Of a stretch of 64,000 nt of DNA, positions 1-10,619 are shown in pieces. Made by a program: the position numbers and the translations under genes. Source of the DNA: Paenibacillus sp. FSL K6-1330. GTDB lineage: Bacteria; Bacillota; Bacilli; Paenibacillales; Paenibacillaceae. The DNA lies in assembly GCF_037976825.1 (NCBI RefSeq), contig NZ_CP150269.1, positions 6,668,501 to 6,732,500 of the forward strand, in the 5' to 3' direction. Every line of letters starts with the position of its first letter. Within the stretch, counting starts at the first letter, position 1. The notes under the pieces were generated by a model, which saw only the letters and a program-made list of their open reading frames with translations, ran no database searches and had not been told where the DNA came from.

Positions 1-115
1 GTCGAACCAGATGATCGACTATATCTCGCACCACTTCCCGTTCATGGCTCTAAGAATAAACATCTACAGAGCCGGGCATACATAACTACAGTCACTTCAA
101 TGGAACAAAGCTAAT
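1..115. other. left-edge sequence downstream of rplQ
   Basis: No convincing gene is visible. On the minus strand a short open frame runs off the left edge from about position 50 and has GTG codons that could be starts. It is too short to identify. In Bacillales the gene after rplQ is normally ecfA1 (energy-coupling ATPase), but the few codons here do not show that family's start. No terminator with a T-run is seen after rplQ. Confidence 0.3.
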
Positions 116-481
116 TTACGCGCGATCTACCAGTTCCAAGTAAACCATTGGAGCTGCGTCACCACGACGAGGACCCAATTTCAGGATACGAGTGTATCCG
201 CCTGGACGCTCGGAGTAACGAGGAGCGATTTCGGAGAACAATTTTTGGATTGCATCTTGTTCACCGTCTACTGTTTCACGACGCACGAATGCAGCTACTT
301 GACGACGAGCGTGAAGATCACCTTTTTTTGCTTTTGTGATCAACTTCTCAGCGATCGAACGAACTTCTTTCGCCTTGGCTTCAGTCGTTTGAATGCGCTC
401 ATATAAGAAAAGGTCGGTTACCAGGTCACGGAACAACGCTTTACGCGCACTGGAATCGCGGCCCAACTTTTGGTATGCCAT
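116..481 (-). CDS. rplQ: 50S ribosomal protein L17
   Basis: Large-subunit protein L17, 121 residues, close to the usual Firmicute length of about 120. The N-terminus '[18 protein letters not shown]' is the typical L17 start, followed by the basic '[21 protein letters not shown]' core (about residues 32-52) and a C-terminal '[10 protein letters not shown]' loop. A GGAGGG site lies 8 nt before the ATG. It is the last gene of the alpha operon, 39 nt after rpoA, as in Bacillus. Confidence 0.98.
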   Translation of the reverse strand: MAYQKLGRDSSARKALFRDLVTDLFLYERIQTTEAKAKEVRSIAEKLITKAKKGDLHARRQVAAFVRRETVDGEQDAIQKLFSEIAPRYSERPGGYTRILKLGPRRGDAAPMVYLELVDRA

Positions 482-520
482 GTGTTTTTCCCTCCTTTGC
501 TAAGCTAAGCCGAATCTATG

Positions 521-1465
521 CTATTCTTCCGTACGAAGTCCCAGGCCCAACTCTTCAAGCTTCTCTTGAACTTCCTCCAAGGATTTGCGTCCGAGGTTCC
601 GAACTTTCATCATATCCTCTTCGGTTTTCGTGGTCAGCTCCTGTACCGTATTAATGCCGGCACGTTTCAAGCAGTTGTAGGAACGAACGGAAAGATCCAG
701 CTCTTCGATCGTCATTTCAAGTACTTTTTCTTTCTTGTCTTCTTCTTTCTCAACCATGATCTCTGCATCCTTCGCTTCGTCGGTCAGACCTACGAAGAGG
801 AACAGATGCTCAGTCAAGATTTTCGCGCCGAGACTAACAGCTTCTTCCGGGCGGATGCTGCCATCCGTCCAAATTTCAAGCGTCAGTTTATCGTAGTTGG
901 TTACTTGACCAACACGCGTATTTTCCACGCCGTAGTTAACACGGCTAATCGGAGTATAGATCGAATCGACGGGAATGACGCCGATAGGCTGGTCATCGCG
1001 TTTGTTCCGATCCGCCTGGACATAGCCACGACCGCGACTGGCAAAAATACGCATATGAAGTCTTGCACCAGGGCCGAGCGTTGCAATATGAAGATCTGGA
1101 TTCAGAATCTCCACATCACTATCCGCACGGATGTCACCAGCAGTAACAACCCCTTCACCCTCCGCATCAATCTCGAACACTTTCTCTTCATCGGAATGAA
1201 TTTTCAGAGACAAAGCTTTCAGGTTCAGGATGACCTCGGTCACGTCTTCCATGACACCCGGAATCGTGGAAAATTCATGCAGTACGCCATCGATTTGAAT
1301 CGATGTGACTGCTGCGCCCGGTAGTGAGGATAACAAGATGCGGCGAAGCGAGTTCCCCAGCGTCGTGCCATACCCTCTCTCCAGAGGCTCAACTACGAAT
1401 TTCCCATAGGTTCCATCTTCATTGACATCAACGGTCTCAATTTTCGGCTTTTCGATTTCAATCAC
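521..1465 (-). CDS. rpoA: DNA-directed RNA polymerase subunit alpha
   Basis: Alpha subunit, 314 residues, which dimerises to nucleate RNA polymerase assembly and contacts UP elements and activators. The N-terminal domain (about 1-228) contains '[20 protein letters not shown]'; the C-terminal domain (about 245-314) contains '[16 protein letters not shown]' and '[11 protein letters not shown]', the DNA-contacting helices. The start codon is GTG, with GGAGGGG 7 nt upstream. It sits between rpsK and rplQ, the canonical alpha-operon position. A 134-nt gap precedes it, in which no clear promoter was found. Confidence 0.99.
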   Translation of the reverse strand: MIEIEKPKIETVDVNEDGTYGKFVVEPLERGYGTTLGNSLRRILLSSLPGAAVTSIQIDGVLHEFSTIPGVMEDVTEVILNLKALSLKIHSDEEKVFEIDAEGEGVVTAGDIRADSDVEILNPDLHIATLGPGARLHMRIFASRGRGYVQADRNKRDDQPIGVIPVDSIYTPISRVNYGVENTRVGQVTNYDKLTLEIWTDGSIRPEEAVSLGAKILTEHLFLFVGLTDEAKDAEIMVEKEEDKKEKVLEMTIEELDLSVRSYNCLKRAGINTVQELTTKTEEDMMKVRNLGRKSLEEVQEKLEELGLGLRTEE

Positions 1466-1599
1466 GCAAGTACCCCTCCTTCAAACGTCGCTCCTATATG
1501 AAACTGTCATCTTATCCAGTAATCCATGTAGTAGTATGCCTAAACAACCATTATTAGCAGATTGCAACGGATTTATACCACATTAACAGGATGACTTCA

Positions 1600-1995
1600 T
1601 TATACGCGACGACGTTTTGGTGGGCGGCATCCGTTATGTGGAATTGGTGTAACGTCTTTGATCAGGTTTACTTCGAGACCTGCTGCTTGCAGAGAACGAA
1701 TTGCTGCTTCACGACCAGCACCAGGACCTTTAACCATTACTTCCACCGCTTTCATACCGTGTTCCATAGCCGCTTTGGCAGCTGATTCAGCAGCCATTTG
1801 CGCAGCGAACGGGGTCGACTTACGGGAACCTTTAAATCCAAGGCCGCCGGAGCTTGCCCAAGAAATCGCGTTTCCGTGAGGATCCGTAATCGTTACGATT
1901 GTATTGTTGAATGTGGAGCGGATATGAGCCACGCCACTTTCAATATTTTTGCGGTCACGACGTTTAGTACGTACGACTTTTTTTGGTTTAGCCAT
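1600..1995 (-). CDS. rpsK: 30S ribosomal protein S11
   Basis: Small-subunit platform protein S11, 131 residues, at the mRNA exit channel. Family marks are '[17 protein letters not shown]' (about 22-38), '[14 protein letters not shown]' and the C-terminal '[16 protein letters not shown]'. The ATG is preceded by an AAAGGGGG-type site. It lies 19 nt after rpsM. Confidence 0.98.
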   Translation of the reverse strand: MAKPKKVVRTKRRDRKNIESGVAHIRSTFNNTIVTITDPHGNAISWASSGGLGFKGSRKSTPFAAQMAAESAAKAAMEHGMKAVEVMVKGPGAGREAAIRSLQAAGLEVNLIKDVTPIPHNGCRPPKRRRV

Positions 1996-2014
1996 TGTCT
2001 ATTATCCCCCTTTC

Positions 2015-2383
2015 TTATTTCTTCTTGTTCGCTACGGTACGACGAGGACCTTTACGTGTACGAGCATTCGTTTTAGTACGTTGACCACGAACAGGCAATC
2101 CACGACGGTGACGAATACCGCGGTAGCAGCCGATCTCCGTGAGACGTTTAATATTTAAGGAAATTTCACGACGCAGGTCACCTTCTACCTTAACCATACC
2201 GTCGATCGTTTCGCGCAATTTACTGACTTCATCTTCTGTCAAATCACGGACACGAGTGTCTGCATTGATTCCAGTTTCTTTCAATACTTTCTGGGAAGTC
2301 GTTTTACCGATTCCGAAAATGTAAGTCAAGGCGATCTCAACGCGTTTGTCACGTGGTAAATCCACACCAGCTATACGAGCCAT
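2015..2383 (-). CDS. rpsM: 30S ribosomal protein S13
   Basis: Small-subunit head protein S13, 122 residues, forming bridges to the large subunit and contacting P-site tRNA. It starts '[21 protein letters not shown]', has the helix-two-turn-helix '[17 protein letters not shown]' and ends in the basic tail '[21 protein letters not shown]' type that reaches the P-site tRNA. It is the second gene of the alpha operon after rpmJ. Confidence 0.98.
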   Translation of the reverse strand: MARIAGVDLPRDKRVEIALTYIFGIGKTTSQKVLKETGINADTRVRDLTEDEVSKLRETIDGMVKVEGDLRREISLNIKRLTEIGCYRGIRHRRGLPVRGQRTKTNARTRKGPRRTVANKKK

Positions 2384-2403
2384 TTTACGCTACACCCCCT
2401 TCT

Positions 2404-2607
<204 letters not shown>

Positions 2608-2648
2608 CGCTTCGCAGCTTTCCTTGATTCCCCAGGGGAACCTTAAAT

Positions 2649-2864
2649 CTATTTACGGTACGTGATACGACCTTTGGTCAAATCATACGGCGAGAGTTGT
2701 ACAACCACTTTGTCTCCTGTAAGGATACGGATAAAGTGCATCCGCAACTTTCCGGAAACATGAGCGAGAATCTGATGACCATTCTCCAGCTCGACTTTAA
2801 AGGTAGCATTCGGCAACGGCTCAATGACCGTTCCTTCGACTTCAATGACATCTTCTTTAGCCAC
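2649..2864 (-). CDS. infA: translation initiation factor IF-1
   Basis: IF-1, 71 residues, a single OB-fold that binds the 30S A site during initiation. It reads '[19 protein letters not shown]' with the S1-like core '[20 protein letters not shown]' and ends '[11 protein letters not shown]'. The start codon is GTG, with a GGAG site 7 nt upstream. It stands 2 nt after the KOW-domain gene and 131 nt before rpmJ. Confidence 0.98.
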   Translation of the reverse strand: MAKEDVIEVEGTVIEPLPNATFKVELENGHQILAHVSGKLRMHFIRILTGDKVVVQLSPYDLTKGRITYRK

Positions 2865-2866
2865 AG

Positions 2867-3178
2867 TTAGTCTCCTTTCTGATCTGCTTTGGATTTATCG
2901 GATACAAACCGGTCCAGTGCGAAACGCAGTTTACCGTTTGTAACCCGACCGCTTTCTTGCAAACTGTTTACCACTTCACTGCTAATGTAGGATTGAGGTT
3001 CAAGATGAAGAACGTTCTTCTTCTTGGCCCCGTCAAACTTGCGTTTGTCCCCATCCGCGATCCACACGAACCTGCTGTCCTCAATCGAAACGATAACGGC
3101 ATACTGTCCGGCATCTCTGCCTTTCAGTATCTTAACAATCTGACCGGGTTGAAGCGTGAGTTCATTATTCAATTTCAT
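2867..3178 (-). CDS. KOW-domain RNA-binding protein (L14e/L27e-like)
   Basis: About 103 residues, with the KOW-type segment '[22 protein letters not shown]' near the N-terminus. B. subtilis has a similar small KOW protein (YbzG) at the same place between map and infA, so this is likely the homologue. The precise role is not known; RNA or ribosome binding is inferred from KOW. The start is ATG at 3178, although an in-frame GTG stands just before it. It begins 4 nt after the map stop, so translation is probably coupled. Confidence 0.85.
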   Translation of the reverse strand: MKLNNELTLQPGQIVKILKGRDAGQYAVIVSIEDSRFVWIADGDKRKFDGAKKKNVLHLEPQSYISSEVVNSLQESGRVTNGKLRFALDRFVSDKSKADQKGD

Positions 3179-3182
3179 CACC

Positions 3183-3935
3183 CTATTCCGGCAGCTTCGT
3201 CAAAATTTCCATGCCATCCGGCGTGACTGCTACCGTATGCTCGAAGTGAGCACATAGTGAGCCGTCTACCGTTACAACCGTCCAGTTGTCTTCCAGCGTC
3301 TTGACATTTCGCTTACCCGCGTTGACCATCGGCTCGATCGCGAGCACCATGCCCGGTTTGAGTCTTGGTCCACGGTCAGGGATGCCATAGTTCGGAATTT
3401 GCGGATCCTCATGCAGTTCGGTACCCACACCATGACCAACGTACTCCCGGACGACAGAGAAACCTGCATCCTCGATATGACGCTGTATGGCATGAGAGAT
3501 TGTAAACAAGCGGACATCGGGTTTGATTAGCGCAAGTCCAGCATAGAGCGATCCTTCCGTTACGTCCAGCAGACGCTGGGCCTCTTCGGAAATCTCTCCT
3601 ACCGCGTAGGTCCATGCCGAGTCACCATGGTAACCCTGGTACTGTGCACCGATATCAAACGTAACGATATCACCCTCGATTAATTTGCGTTTGCCTGGAA
3701 ATCCATGCACCAATTCTTCGTTGACTGATGCGCAAATGCTGGAAGGAAATCCGTTGTAGCCTTTAAAAGATGGCACAGCGCCTTGGCTTCGAATGAACTT
3801 GTCGGCCATAAGGTCAAGTTCCCCGGTCGTAATGCCCGGTTCTACATGAGCGGCAAGGAGTTTGTGGCATTCTGCCACGATCCTTCCTGCTTCTCTCATC
3901 AAGCTCAGTTCCGTTTCGGATTTACAAATGATCAT
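3183..3935 (-). CDS. map: type I methionine aminopeptidase
   Basis: Removes the initiator methionine from nascent proteins. Length is 250 residues, typical of type Ia. The five metal ligands are visible in order: Asp in 'VTFDIGA', Asp in 'YHGDSAW', His in 'EYVGHGVG', Glu in 'LAIEPM' and Glu in 'AHFEHTV'. It sits 5 nt after adk, in the usual secY-adk-map-infA run. Confidence 0.98.
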   Translation of the reverse strand: MIICKSETELSLMREAGRIVAECHKLLAAHVEPGITTGELDLMADKFIRSQGAVPSFKGYNGFPSSICASVNEELVHGFPGKRKLIEGDIVTFDIGAQYQGYHGDSAWTYAVGEISEEAQRLLDVTEGSLYAGLALIKPDVRLFTISHAIQRHIEDAGFSVVREYVGHGVGTELHEDPQIPNYGIPDRGPRLKPGMVLAIEPMVNAGKRNVKTLEDNWTVVTVDGSLCAHFEHTVAVTPDGMEILTKLPE

Positions 3936-3940
3936 TATAC

Positions 3941-4585
3941 TTAACCTCTCAGTATAGACGCAATTTGTGATGAAACCGCGTCGATTTCCTGATCACCATC
4001 GATTTGACGCAAAAGACCTTTGTTCTCATAAAACGTGAGGAGTGGTGCTGTTTTGTTGATATATTCGTCTAAACGAATGCCGACGCTCTCTTCGTTATCA
4101 TCGGAGCGCTGGTACAATTCGCCGCCGCATTTATCACAAATGCCTTCCTGTTTAGGAGGATTAAAGATCACATGATAAGTCGAACCACAGTTTTTGCAAA
4201 TCCGGCGGCCAGTAAGGCGAGCCAGAAGCTTTTCCCGATCAACTTTCAGGTTGATGACGTGATCGAGACCAGTATTCAAGCGGGCGAGAATGTCATCCAG
4301 CGCTTCCGCTTGCGAAAGGGTTCTTGGAAAACCGTCCAATAAAAAACCTTTTTCGCAATCGGACTGCTGTAGACGCTCTTCCACAATACCAATCGTTACG
4401 TCATCCGGTACCAGCAGACCTTGATCCATGAATTCCTTCGCTTTAATCCCGATGGGAGTTCCTTGTTTGATCGCGAGACGAAATGCATCGCCCGTTGAAA
4501 TGTGAGGAATACCGAATTCATTCACGATGTTTTCTGCTTGCGTCCCTTTTCCTGCCCCAGGAGGACCCATGAATAAGATGTTCAC
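3941..4585 (-). CDS. adk: adenylate kinase, zinc-LID form
   Basis: Interconverts ATP + AMP and 2 ADP; 214 residues. The P-loop is '[12 protein letters not shown]' (about 7-18), followed by the AMP-site 'HISTGD' and '[16 protein letters not shown]'. The LID domain carries C-K-N-C and C-D-K-C pairs, the four-cysteine zinc site typical of Gram-positive enzymes. It follows secY by 89 nt. Confidence 0.98.
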   Translation of the reverse strand: MNILFMGPPGAGKGTQAENIVNEFGIPHISTGDAFRLAIKQGTPIGIKAKEFMDQGLLVPDDVTIGIVEERLQQSDCEKGFLLDGFPRTLSQAEALDDILARLNTGLDHVINLKVDREKLLARLTGRRICKNCGSTYHVIFNPPKQEGICDKCGGELYQRSDDNEESVGIRLDEYINKTAPLLTFYENKGLLRQIDGDQEIDAVSSQIASILRG

Positions 4586-4674
4586 CTTACGTCACTCCCT
4601 CCCCTTGATTGACTAGCAAGAACAACACAATAGGCGCCGGGAAGCGATACAGACCACTCGCCGGAACCTATCGC

Positions 4675-5973
4675 CTATTTATTGATAAAACCTTTGTAGT
4701 GACGTTTGATCAGTTGGCTTTCGATCTGCTTCATCGTATCCAGTGCAACACCGACGACGATCAAGAGTGAAGTACCACCGATCTGAACCGTACGCGGAAG
4801 ACCTGCAAGTGATCCAAAGAACACCGGAAGTACGGAGATCACGGCCAGGAACAACGCTCCTGTCATGGTCAGACGGGTCATAACCCGAGTCAGATACTTC
4901 TCGGTAGCTTTACCAGGACGAATGCCCGGAACATAGCCGCCGTTCTTCTTCATATTATCAGCCATTTGGTTCGGATTCATCTGCACGAAGGTGTAGAAGA
5001 ACGTGAAACCAATGATCATGAGCACATACAGTACCATTCCAAGCGGGCTGTCATAAGCCAGGTTCGCCGTAATCCACTTCGCCCAATTCATGTGTGCCCA
5101 GAAGCTGGCTAGGATAACCGGGAATTGCAGCAATGACATCGCAAAGATTACCGGGATAACGCCTGCACCGTTAATCTTGAGTGGAATGTGTGTGTTCTGT
5201 CCGCCGTACATTTTGTTTCCTACAACACGCTTCGCGTATTGAACCGGAATTTTACGGATACCTTGCTGAATGAATACAACACCGGTAATGATCAAAATCA
5301 AAATCAGAAGGATGATAACACCCTTCAGAATGTTCATAAACAATTGACCATCCTGAATGAAATTCGATTCAATCGTTGTCCGAATGTGCATTGGAATACC
5401 AGCAGCGATACCACCAAAGATTATGATCGAAATACCGTTACCGATTCCGCGTTCCGTAATCTGTTCGCCGAGCCACATCAAGAATGATGTACCTGCGGTA
5501 AGCACTATTGCGATCACGACAAAGTCGATAGTGGTTGCTCCAGGCACCATATCCATGCCATACAGGCGGTTAAACCCGACAGACATACCGAACGCCTGAA
5601 TCAATCCCAATATTACCGTACCATAACGAGTAATTTGAGCCAACTGCTTCTTCCCGTGTTCCCCTTGTTTGTTCCATTCCGCAAACTTTGGAATGACGTC
5701 CATCGACAACAACTGCACGATAATGGACGAAGTAATATATGGAAATATCGAAAGGGCGAAGATCGAAAACTGCGATAGTGCGCCCCCCGAGAACGTGTTA
5801 AGAAGACCGAACAACTCATTGCCTGCCTGATTCGTCTGGGTAAAAACATCTTTGTTAACGCCGGGAACTGGAACAAATGATCCAATACGGAAGATGATCA
5901 GAACGAATAAGGTGAACAAAATACGCTTGCGAAGGTCATCCACACGCCATATATTTTTCAGGGTCTTAAACAT
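4675..5973 (-). CDS. secY: protein translocase subunit SecY
   Basis: Channel subunit of the SecYEG translocon, an integral membrane protein of 432 residues with about ten hydrophobic helices. The N-terminus reads '[20 protein letters not shown]'. The plug and first loop contain 'RIGSFVPVPGVN', and the late cytosolic loop contains 'GGYVPGIRPGKATEKYL', a SecA/ribosome contact. Its ATG overlaps the rplO stop by one base (TAATG), implying coupled translation. Confidence 0.99.
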   Translation of the reverse strand: MFKTLKNIWRVDDLRKRILFTLFVLIIFRIGSFVPVPGVNKDVFTQTNQAGNELFGLLNTFSGGALSQFSIFALSIFPYITSSIIVQLLSMDVIPKFAEWNKQGEHGKKQLAQITRYGTVILGLIQAFGMSVGFNRLYGMDMVPGATTIDFVVIAIVLTAGTSFLMWLGEQITERGIGNGISIIIFGGIAAGIPMHIRTTIESNFIQDGQLFMNILKGVIILLILILIITGVVFIQQGIRKIPVQYAKRVVGNKMYGGQNTHIPLKINGAGVIPVIFAMSLLQFPVILASFWAHMNWAKWITANLAYDSPLGMVLYVLMIIGFTFFYTFVQMNPNQMADNMKKNGGYVPGIRPGKATEKYLTRVMTRLTMTGALFLAVISVLPVFFGSLAGLPRTVQIGGTSLLIVVGVALDTMKQIESQLIKRHYKGFINK

Positions 5974-6413
5974 TAGATCACCTCGGTTTTACCGCCGGCA
6001 GCCTCGATCTTCTCTACCGCAGATTGAGAAAACTTATTAGCTTTTACAGTCAAAGAAACGGTAACTTCACCGTTGCCAAGAATTTTGATTCCGCTCTTTG
6101 TATTGTTAACAATACCGCTCTCAACCAAAACTTCTGGAGTCACTTCAGTACCTGCTGCAAAGCTGTTAAGTTCTTCGATGTTCACAATCGCGTACTCTTT
6201 CCGAGTTGGGTTTACGAAACCGCGCTTCGGAAGACGACGGTACAATGGGTTCTGTCCACCTTCGAAACCTGGACGTACACCACCGCCGGAACGAGAGTTT
6301 TGTCCTTTGTGACCGCGACCCGATGTTTTACCCGTACCACTACTAGTACCGCGTCCAACGCGCTTGCGCTCTTTGCGGGATCCAGGTGCTGGGCTCAGCT
6401 CATGTAACTTCAT
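5973..6413 (-). CDS. rplO: 50S ribosomal protein L15
   Basis: L15, 146 residues from '[20 protein letters not shown]'. The frame is open four codons further upstream, but that start would overlap the AGGAGGTG site, whereas the ATG at 6413 lies 9 nt after it, so 6413 is chosen. The glycine-rich N-terminal extension '[19 protein letters not shown]' and the core '[14 protein letters not shown]' are typical. Spc operon, between rpmD and secY. Confidence 0.97.
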   Translation of the reverse strand: MKLHELSPAPGSRKERKRVGRGTSSGTGKTSGRGHKGQNSRSGGGVRPGFEGGQNPLYRRLPKRGFVNPTRKEYAIVNIEELNSFAAGTEVTPEVLVESGIVNNTKSGIKILGNGEVTVSLTVKANKFSQSAVEKIEAAGGKTEVI

Positions 6414-6459
6414 CGTTCGTTGCACCTCCTTAATATGTCCGGGAATACGTTGCCCGGGA

Positions 6460-6645
6460 TTAACCTTCGATTTCTTTAACAGAAACCAGGTGATTTACTT
6501 TCTTGATCATTCCGCGAATTGCAGCATTGTCGCTTTGAACCACGGAATGGTTGAGTTTACGAAGTCCGAGTGTTTTCACGGTTGCACGCTGATCCTCTGG
6601 ACGACCAATCACGCTGCGTACGAGGGTGATTTCAAGTTTAGCCAT
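6460..6645 (-). CDS. rpmD: 50S ribosomal protein L30
   Basis: L30, 61 residues, the short bacterial form. '[19 protein letters not shown]' and '[11 protein letters not shown]' are the family signature region. A GGAGG site precedes the ATG, and it starts 12 nt after rpsE. Confidence 0.97.
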   Translation of the reverse strand: MAKLEITLVRSVIGRPEDQRATVKTLGLRKLNHSVVQSDNAAIRGMIKKVNHLVSVKEIEG

Positions 6646-6657
6646 GAGATTCCCTCC

Positions 6658-7155
6658 TTAACCCAACAGCTCTTCGACGGATTTGCCGCGAAGCTTGGCA
6701 ACATCTTCAACACGCTTCAGGCGGGACAATCCCTCCAAAGTCGCATTGACCATGTTCATGGAGTTCGAAGAACCTAGAGATTTTGTCAAAATGTCGCCTA
6801 CGCCAGCCAGTTCAAGTACTGCACGAACCGGTCCGCCAGCGATAACTCCAGTACCTTCAGATGCCGGCTTCAACAATACTCGGCCTGCTCCGAAGTGACC
6901 TGTTACGAGGTGAGGAATAGTTGTTCCAACAAGTGGAATGTGAATCAGGTTTTTCTTAGCATCTTCAATACCTTTGCGGATTGCATCCGGTACTTCGCCT
7001 GCTTTACCGATACCTGCTCCTACCCAACCTTTGCCATCACCGACAACTACCAGTGCGCTAAAGCTAAAGCGACGTCCGCCTTTTACAACTTTAGCAACGC
7101 GGTTAATGTTTACTACTCTTTCAGTCAGTTCTAAAGTGTTAGGATCTACACGCAA
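6658..7155 (-). CDS. rpsE: 30S ribosomal protein S5
   Basis: S5, 165 residues, involved in translational accuracy and mRNA unwinding at the entry site. The S5 double-stranded RNA-binding part contains '[19 protein letters not shown]' (about 18-36), the loop where spectinomycin resistance changes map. The loop has the ordinary K-G-G-R-R form, as in sensitive strains. C-terminal '[16 protein letters not shown]' is typical. Confidence 0.98.
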   Translation of the reverse strand: MRVDPNTLELTERVVNINRVAKVVKGGRRFSFSALVVVGDGKGWVGAGIGKAGEVPDAIRKGIEDAKKNLIHIPLVGTTIPHLVTGHFGAGRVLLKPASEGTGVIAGGPVRAVLELAGVGDILTKSLGSSNSMNMVNATLEGLSRLKRVEDVAKLRGKSVEELLG

Positions 7156-7181
7156 GTCGTTTACCTCCTTTTGAAAATATC

Positions 7182-7550
7182 TTAGAATTCAAGGCCTGCC
7201 TCGCGAGCTGCCTCTGCAAGTGCTTGAATACGTCCATGATACAAGTATCCACCGCGATCGAATACGATCACTTTGTAACCTTTGTCTGCAGCACGTTTTG
7301 CAACGAGTTCGCCGACTTTACGAGCGGATTCAACGCTTCCGCCGTTCTTGATATCAGTAGCCAATTCTTTATCCAACGTAGAAGCTGATGCCAAAGTCAC
7401 GCCAGCCACATCGTCGATCAATTGAGCATAGATGTGTTTCGAAGAACGGAACACGTTCAGACGTGGACGTTCTGCTGTGCCTTGGATTTTCTTACGGACA
7501 CGCAGGTGTCTTTTCAGACGAGCTTTGTTCTTGTCTTGTTTCGTGATCAT
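7182..7550 (-). CDS. rplR: 50S ribosomal protein L18
   Basis: L18, 122 residues from '[19 protein letters not shown]', the 5S rRNA-binding protein. The frame extends 29 codons upstream, but a GGAGG site 10 nt before the ATG at 7550 and the family length support this start. '[16 protein letters not shown]' and '[20 protein letters not shown]' are conserved family stretches. Confidence 0.97.
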   Translation of the reverse strand: MITKQDKNKARLKRHLRVRKKIQGTAERPRLNVFRSSKHIYAQLIDDVAGVTLASASTLDKELATDIKNGGSVESARKVGELVAKRAADKGYKVIVFDRGGYLYHGRIQALAEAAREAGLEF

Positions 7551-7661
7551 GTTTCCATTTCCTCCCTTCAGTTTTGCCTTAAGAGCTTCGCTTTTAGACG
7601 CATCGGGTAAGTATGGGAGAAGAAGTAAGTTATCCACCAGGTGAGACCCCGGTTAGCTAAC

Positions 7662-8204
7662 TTATTTCTTCTTACCAGCTTTACCTTCCTTACGGATAAT
7701 GCGTTCACCTTCGTATTTAATACCTTTACCTTTGTATGGCTCAGGCTCACGTACGGAACGGATCTTAGCTGCGTATGCACCTACGCGCTCTTTATCGATA
7801 CCGCGAACGGTGATTTTTGTGTTTGTTGGTACTTCGAATTCGATACCAGCTTCCGGTGTAATTTCAACTGGGTGGGAGTAACCCACGTTCAGAACGATTT
7901 TATCTCCGGTTTTGCTTGCACGGTACCCGACACCTACCAACTCAAGGTTTTTCGAGAATCCTTCAGTTACACCGTTGACCATATTTGAGACAACGCTGCG
8001 GGTCGTGCCGTGAAGAGAGCGATGTGTTTTGTTGTCGGAAGGACGAACAACATTGATCTCGTTGTTTTCTACTGTAATTTGCATGTCTTTATGCAGTTCA
8101 CGAGTCAAGGTACCTTTAGGTCCTTTTACAGTGATTACAGTGTTATCCAGTGTGACTTCCACACCGTTAGGAATAGCAATTGGTTTACGACCAATACGGG
8201 ACAT
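7662..8204 (-). CDS. rplF: 50S ribosomal protein L6
   Basis: L6, 180 residues, two tandem L6 folds near the factor-binding site. It starts '[20 protein letters not shown]'; the signature '[18 protein letters not shown]' lies near the C-terminus, followed by the lysine-rich end '[10 protein letters not shown]'. A 111-nt gap to rplR includes rplR's ribosome site. Confidence 0.98.
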   Translation of the reverse strand: MSRIGRKPIAIPNGVEVTLDNTVITVKGPKGTLTRELHKDMQITVENNEINVVRPSDNKTHRSLHGTTRSVVSNMVNGVTEGFSKNLELVGVGYRASKTGDKIVLNVGYSHPVEITPEAGIEFEVPTNTKITVRGIDKERVGAYAAKIRSVREPEPYKGKGIKYEGERIIRKEGKAGKKK

Positions 8205-8233
8205 TCATTACACCTCCTATCTTGTGACGTTGA

Positions 8234-8632
8234 TTACCATACGTAGCAGAGAACTTCTCCGCCAGCTTTGGATTGACGAGCTTCTTTGTCGGTCATAACT
8301 CCCTTAGACGTGGAGATGATCGCAATACCCAAACCACCAAGTACGCGAGGTACTTCGTTGCTCTTCGTGTAAACGCGAAGACCTGGTTTGCTGATTCTTT
8401 TCAGACCTGTGATTACACGTTCGTTGTTGGAACCATATTTCAGGAATACACGAATGATCCCTTGTTTATTGTCTTCCACAAACTCTGCATCACGGATGAA
8501 GCCTTCACGCTTCAAAATGTCAGCGATTTGTTTTTTAATCGTCGAAGCAGGCATTTCTACTGTTTCGTGGCGAACCGTGTTCGCGTTACGAATACGAGTT
8601 AGCATATCTGCAATTGGATCGGACATAGTCAT
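8234..8632 (-). CDS. rpsH: 30S ribosomal protein S8
   Basis: S8, 132 residues, a primary 16S rRNA binder and, in E. coli, translational regulator of the spc operon. '[14 protein letters not shown]' opens the protein, and the C-terminal signature '[19 protein letters not shown]' is present. It starts 33 nt after rpsN. Confidence 0.98.
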   Translation of the reverse strand: MTMSDPIADMLTRIRNANTVRHETVEMPASTIKKQIADILKREGFIRDAEFVEDNKQGIIRVFLKYGSNNERVITGLKRISKPGLRVYTKSNEVPRVLGGLGIAIISTSKGVMTDKEARQSKAGGEVLCYVW

Positions 8633-8665
8633 GTAGGATAAACCTCCTTCCCGTTTATAAACTTC

Positions 8666-8851
8666 TTACCAGCTTGCTTTTTTCACGCCAGGAATCTGGC
8701 CTTTATAAGCTAATTCACGGAAACAAATTCTGCAAATTTTAAACTTCTGCAGTACCGAATGTGGGCGACCACAACGTTCACAACGGGTATATGCCCGTAC
8801 TTTATATTTCGGTGTACGTTGTTGTTTAACTTTCATCGAAGTTTTTGCCAC
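8666..8851 (-). CDS. rpsN: 30S ribosomal protein S14 type Z (zinc form)
   Basis: S14, 61 residues, the short zinc-binding type also called RpsZ. Two Cys pairs, C-E-R-C (residues 24-27) and C-R-I-C (39-42), form the zinc ribbon. '[19 protein letters not shown]' and the end '[11 protein letters not shown]' match the Bacillales type Z form. Any zinc-free paralogue would lie outside this window. Confidence 0.97.
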   Translation of the reverse strand: MAKTSMKVKQQRTPKYKVRAYTRCERCGRPHSVLQKFKICRICFRELAYKGQIPGVKKASW

Positions 8852-8897
8852 TTAGCCTGACACCTCCTAAATAGTTTCGGAGAAAAGGACAACCGTC

Positions 8898-9440
8898 TTA
8901 TTTCGCGAAAGGCATGCCCAGTTGAGCAAGCAGTTCACGGGATTCTTCGTCGGTTTTAGCAGTCGTTACGATAACGATGTCCATACCGCGAACTTTATCC
9001 ACTTTGTCATACTCAATTTCAGGGAAAATGAGTTGCTCTTTCAGACCGAGCGTATAGTTACCGCGTCCGTCAAATGCTTTCGTGGACACGCCTTGAAAGT
9101 CACGTACACGTGGAAGTGTAACGTTGAACAGCTTGTCGAGGAAGTAGTACATACGCTCACCGCGCAGTGTTACCTTCACACCGATAGGCATGTTCTCACG
9201 CAGTTTGAATCCCGCGATGGATTTCTTCGCACGGGTGATAACCGGTTTTTGACCAGCAATCAGCTGCATGTCGTTCACAGCGGAATCAAGCACCTTCGAG
9301 TTAGCTACAGCGTCACCTACACCCATGTTGACGACAACCTTCTCGATTTTTGGTACTTGCATTACTGTCTTATAGCTAAACTTCTGCATCAGAGCAGGAG
9401 TTACTTCGTTCAAAAAACGTTCTTTCATTCTTGCTGCCAT
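8898..9440 (-). CDS. rplE: 50S ribosomal protein L5
   Basis: L5, 180 residues, binds 5S rRNA and contacts P-site tRNA. '[22 protein letters not shown]' type signature lies at about 21-42, with '[22 protein letters not shown]' and the end '[15 protein letters not shown]'. It precedes rpsN by 46 nt, in standard spc order. Confidence 0.98.
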   Translation of the reverse strand: MAARMKERFLNEVTPALMQKFSYKTVMQVPKIEKVVVNMGVGDAVANSKVLDSAVNDMQLIAGQKPVITRAKKSIAGFKLRENMPIGVKVTLRGERMYYFLDKLFNVTLPRVRDFQGVSTKAFDGRGNYTLGLKEQLIFPEIEYDKVDKVRGMDIVIVTTAKTDEESRELLAQLGMPFAK

Positions 9441-9468
9441 GATTCAAGGACCTCCTTTCTAAACCGTC

Positions 9469-9825
9469 TTATTTATCGATAACTTCTCCGGATCTTTTTG
9501 CTACGCGAACTTTTTTACCGTTGTCCAGTACTTTGTAACCGATACGGGTTACTTTTCCGCTCTTCGGATCAACGTGCATAACGTTCGATACATGGATCGG
9601 AGCTTCCTTCTCGATGATACCGCCTTGTGGGTTCATTTGGTTTGGCTTCTGGTGCTTCTTGATCATGTTCACACCTTCAACCAAAACACGATTTTCACGA
9701 GGGTACGCTGCGATGACACGGCCTTTTTTGCCTTTGTCTTTACCGCTGATGACGATAACAGTATCATCCTTTTTCACGTGCAGTTTGTTGCTATGGGATT
9801 CCAGATCTTTTTTCACTTTAGGCAT
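9469..9825 (-). CDS. rplX: 50S ribosomal protein L24
   Basis: L24, 118 residues, an early assembly-initiating protein. The KOW motif '[21 protein letters not shown]' spans about 21-41, followed by '[13 protein letters not shown]'. It is longer than the 103-residue B. subtilis protein because of a charged N-terminal extension ('[16 protein letters not shown]'); the ATG has an AGGAGGTG site 6 nt upstream, so the extension looks real. Confidence 0.96.
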   Translation of the reverse strand: MPKVKKDLESHSNKLHVKKDDTVIVISGKDKGKKGRVIAAYPRENRVLVEGVNMIKKHQKPNQMNPQGGIIEKEAPIHVSNVMHVDPKSGKVTRIGYKVLDNGKKVRVAKRSGEVIDK

Positions 9826-9870
9826 TCGTTACACCTCCTATGACTAGCCAGTTCAACTATTTATCGGGTT

Positions 9871-9896
9871 CCCGAAAAGTTACGTCACTTTTTGGG
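9871..9896. repeat. hairpin in the rplN-rplX gap
   Basis: A 10-bp stem (CCCGAAAAGT with ACTTTTTGGG, one G-T wobble) around a 6-nt loop, within a 78-nt gap. No clear T-run follows on the minus strand, so simple termination is unlikely. Its role as an internal mRNA structure of the spc operon is inference. Confidence 0.5.
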
Positions 9897-9903
9897 GTGT
9901 TAT

Positions 9904-10272
9904 TTAGATTACTTCCGGAGCCAAGGAAACGATTTTCATGTAGTCTCTTTCGCGAAGTTCGCGAGCAACTGGTCCGAAAATACGAGTTCCGCGTGGGCTT
10001 CTGTCGTCTTTAACAACAACAGCTGCATTCTCGTCAAATGAGATGTAGGATCCGTCTTTACGACGTACAGAACGTTTCGTACGAACGACTACCGCTCTTA
10101 CTACATCACCCTTTTTGACAACGCCGCCTGGTGTTGCTTGTTTGACGGAACATACGATCAAATCACCGATTTGAGCTGTACGACGACCAGTACCACCCAA
10201 TACGCGGATACACATCAGTTCCTTCGCACCGGAGTTGTCAGCAACAGCTAAACGTGTAAATGGTTGAATCAT
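9904..10272 (-). CDS. rplN: 50S ribosomal protein L14
   Basis: L14, 122 residues, on the inter-subunit face. It starts '[20 protein letters not shown]' and ends '[19 protein letters not shown]', both standard. '[21 protein letters not shown]' covers the conserved C-terminal signature. It follows rpsQ by 36 nt with an AAGGAGGAAAT site. Confidence 0.98.
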   Translation of the reverse strand: MIQPFTRLAVADNSGAKELMCIRVLGGTGRRTAQIGDLIVCSVKQATPGGVVKKGDVVRAVVVRTKRSVRRKDGSYISFDENAAVVVKDDRSPRGTRIFGPVARELRERDYMKIVSLAPEVI

Positions 10273-10308
10273 TTAAATTTCCTCCTTCCATCAAAAACTG
10301 ATCATATC

Positions 10309-10575
10309 TTAGATGATAACCGCTTTTTCAACCACTTCTACCAATCTCCAGCGCTTGTCTTTGGAGAGAGGGCGAGTTTCCATGATTTTAACGGTATCTC
10401 CGATTTGAGCTTGATTGTTCTCATCATGCGCTTTAAATTTTTTCGTGTATTTAATGCGTTTGTGATACAAGTCATGCTTCTTATAAGTTTCAACAGCTAC
10501 AACAATGGTTTTATCCATTTTATCGCTGACAACTTTACCAATTTGCACTTTACGAGCATTGCGTTCTTCGCTCAT
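10309..10575 (-). CDS. rpsQ: 30S ribosomal protein S17
   Basis: S17, 88 residues, an OB-fold primary 16S rRNA binder. '[17 protein letters not shown]' and '[21 protein letters not shown]' are the family signature stretches. AAGGAGG lies 7 nt before the ATG. Confidence 0.98.
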   Translation of the reverse strand: MSEERNARKVQIGKVVSDKMDKTIVVAVETYKKHDLYHKRIKYTKKFKAHDENNQAQIGDTVKIMETRPLSKDKRWRLVEVVEKAVII

Positions 10576-10619
10576 TTGTTAGCCTCCTTCCTGAATTCAG
10601 AACAGTGAGTTCCGTTTCA

